The notes under the pieces were generated by a model. That model had not been told where the DNA came from and ran no database searches. It saw nothing but the letters and a program-made list of their open reading frames with translations. 34,027 nt of DNA from Nitrospirota bacterium (lineage in GTDB: Bacteria > Nitrospirota > Nitrospiria > JACQBW01). Within the stretch, counting starts at the first letter, position 1. Each line of letters opens with the position of its first letter. Below, piece by piece: positions 32,648-34,027 of this stretch. The stretch lies in the NCBI GenBank assembly GCA_016201875.1, contig JACQBY010000060.1, positions 1-34,027 on the forward strand, written 5' to 3'. Position numbers and translations under genes: made by a program.

Positions 32648-33630
32648 GAAGGGCTTTCGTTGAGTTCTGTAAACAGGGTATCAGGGAGGTTTTCCGTTTT
32701 CGGAAGGGTCGCCTGTTTTGGCTTTCCCAGCCAGAATTGCTTTAACCGTTTATTCCGAATCTCCCGTTTGATGCTTTCGACCATCGCCCGCGCCGCCTCT
32801 TCTCCCGCCTTGTAGCATTCCAGACCCCGGTGAAACTCGGCCCAATGAATATGCCCGACATTGGGGCGGATGACAACATCTGCATGGCTTAGCTGAATTT
32901 CGCTTAAAACATTCCGGGTCATGTCGCTCGCCCGTAAAACAATCTCAATCCCCCGTTTAAGTTCCGAGGGTTCAAGATCATTTGACGCCTCTATCGCAAT
33001 GGTAAAAGTGGCTCCGTGTCTGAAGGCAGGCTCTATCGGCACACGGTTAACCCATCCGCCGTCAATTAACTGCATCTTCCCGATTTTAACAGGGGGGAAA
33101 ACACCCGGAATGGCACAGCTGGCCGCGACGGCCTCTCTCATCGGACCTTTCGATAAAATGACCTCGTCCCCCGAAAGAATATCGGCGGCCACGCAGACAA
33201 AGGGAATCTGCGTATTTTCAATCTTCATGTCCGCAATCAATCCGCTTAACGTTTTCTGGAGTTCTTCGCCGCTGATAAAATAACCCCGGTTTAAAGAAAT
33301 GCCATAAAACATCCCTCTTTTGATATAGGACTTTATCTGATTGATCAAAGTCGTATTTTTGACTTCGGTAAAGCTTTCTTTTAAAAATTCGAGCCGGGCA
33401 TGTTTAAACAGCGGGGTTTTTAAAAATTTGATGATTCTATCTTTAATCAGAGCCGCATTGGGTTCGATGGCGTAAAGGCCTCCGACAAGAGATCCGAAGC
33501 TGGTCCCCGAGATAATGTCGACAGGGATATTTTCTTCTTCAAAGACTTTTAAGACCCCCAGGTGGGCAAACCCCCGGGTTCCGCCGCCCCCCAGGACAAT
33601 CCCGATTTTAAAAGATTTGTTGATTTCCAT
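32644..33630 (-). CDS. Patatin-like phospholipase family protein (second)
   Basis: 328 aa, cytoplasmic. The oxyanion loop GGGGTRGFAHLGVL (about 14-27) is canonical, the nucleophile elbow is GTSFG (42-46, Ser44) and the dyad aspartate is Asp190 (LIDGGWVN). A C-terminal Lys/Arg-rich extension (about 285-328) is present. It is a lipid acyl hydrolase by family; the substrate is unknown. It is 14 bases after the Lys-rich gene and coupled to the DUF4177-like gene. Confidence 0.93.
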   Translation of the reverse strand: MEINKSFKIGIVLGGGGTRGFAHLGVLKVFEEENIPVDIISGTSFGSLVGGLYAIEPNAALIKDRIIKFLKTPLFKHARLEFLKESFTEVKNTTLINQIKSYIKRGMFYGISLNRGYFISGEELQKTLSGLIADMKIENTQIPFVCVAADILSGDEVILSKGPMREAVAASCAIPGVFPPVKIGKMQLIDGGWVNRVPIEPAFRHGATFTIAIEASNDLEPSELKRGIEIVLRASDMTRNVLSEIQLSHADVVIRPNVGHIHWAEFHRGLECYKAGEEAARAMVESIKREIRNKRLKQFWLGKPKQATLPKTENLPDTLFTELNESPS

Positions 33631-33644
33631 GTGGATCAGGCCGC

Positions 33645-33887
33645 CTATCCTCCGGTTTTAGGAGCCGCTTTCCCTTCCTCGCCTGTTTTCTTTTTTACCT
33701 TTTTAGTTTCGATCTGCCGGGCTTTTAAATCGAGCGCTTTCTTTTTCCGCTGGGACCGTTTTAACTTCTTGCTCCAGTAACGGACCGTCTCCCGTTCCTC
33801 TGCTTTTCCGGCAAAGGAGGCTTTGACTTTGGTCAGTTTTTTCTTCAATCTTTCTACTTTCTTGACTAACGGATCGGTGGTTGCCAT
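33645..33887 (-). CDS. Small lysine-rich coiled-coil protein
   Basis: 80 aa, with 22 Lys and 6 Arg. The sequence is helical (VKKVERLKKKLTKVKASF, ERETVRYWSKKLKRSQRKKKAL) with an alanine/glycine-rich tail. Such basic proteins may bind nucleic acid or ribosomes; no family is recognised. AAGGAGA lies four bases before the ATG. It starts the minus-strand group with the second patatin. Confidence 0.78.
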   Translation of the reverse strand: MATTDPLVKKVERLKKKLTKVKASFAGKAEERETVRYWSKKLKRSQRKKKALDLKARQIETKKVKKKTGEEGKAAPKTGG

Positions 33888-33935
33888 CTTTTCTCCTTGG
33901 TTTTATCTAGTGCTTGATTGCCATAATACACGTTA

Positions 33936-34003
33936 CGTCATTCCCGAATGATTTTATCGGGAATCCATTGATTTTGCTAGATACCCGCTTTCGCGGGTAT
34001 GAC
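33936..34003 (+). repeat. GTCATTCCC-type palindromic repeat pair
   Basis: Hairpin CGTCATTCCCGAATG...CGGGAATCCA (33936-33967) then a variant TAGATACCCGCTTTCGCGGGTATGAC (33978-34003). Same order as the pair in the 139-bp repeats. It lies upstream of the Lys-rich gene. Confidence 0.75.
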
Positions 34004-34027
34004 AATTTACTTGCGCTAACTTTTGCA

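Overview
The window reads as a chromosomal segment of a Gram-negative bacterium of moderate GC content. The cell-envelope content supports this: several lipoproteins with lipoboxes, two putative outer-membrane beta-barrels, a LysM protein, Tat translocase subunits, and signal-peptide-bearing M16 peptidases. Two NtrC-type sigma-54 activators, a DUF507 protein and abundant palindromic intergenic repeats recall Nitrospirota or deltaproteobacterial lineages, but that placement is an impression and not a proof. No rRNA, tRNA, CRISPR array or full-length transposase was seen.

Layout. 1-1681: a PAS/AAA+/Fis sigma-54 activator bracketed by two identical 139-bp direct repeats. 1762-4063: malate dehydrogenase and a LysM envelope protein, each with its own promoter. 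4246-10888: a tightly packed minus-strand run of eleven genes (DUF507, VOC, patatin, RadA, lipoprotein, TsaB, RimI, DUF465, TatA/B, TatC, cyclophilin). 11258-17893: a plus-strand run holding a membrane histidine kinase, an NtrC-type regulator, a coiled-coil secreted protein, a TPR lipoprotein, a beta-barrel and a class-I amidotransferase-like hydrolase. 18073-21695: an inactive/active M16 peptidase pair plus a phosphoglycolate phosphatase, framed by inverted copies of a 123-bp palindromic repeat. 21878-24901: a membrane-anchored Rieske-like protein lacking all cluster ligands, divergent from hemL, then MarC with a stand-alone GroES. 24994-26597: a PiT phosphate transporter with its DUF47 (PhoU-like) partner. 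26770-27503: a Phd/RelE toxin-antitoxin pair split by a repeat. 27933-31790: a promoter, two DUF3015 paralogues, an intrinsic terminator lying inside the next gene, a DUF4105 protein ending in a possible beta-barrel, and a lipoprotein alpha/beta hydrolase. 32045-33887: a coiled-coil membrane protein, a 56-aa DUF4177-like protein, a second patatin and a Lys-rich protein.

The strongest candidates for an undescribed system are the DUF3015-DUF3015-DUF4105-hydrolase locus, with its terminator embedded in the signal-peptide codons, and the kinase/regulator/coiled-coil/TPR/barrel/hydrolase operon. At least three palindromic repeat families occupy the intergenic spaces, mostly directly 3' of genes, and one shows a compensatory stem change. 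Translational coupling by ATGA-like overlaps is common and fixes several starts, including that of the 56-aa gene at 32477-32647.
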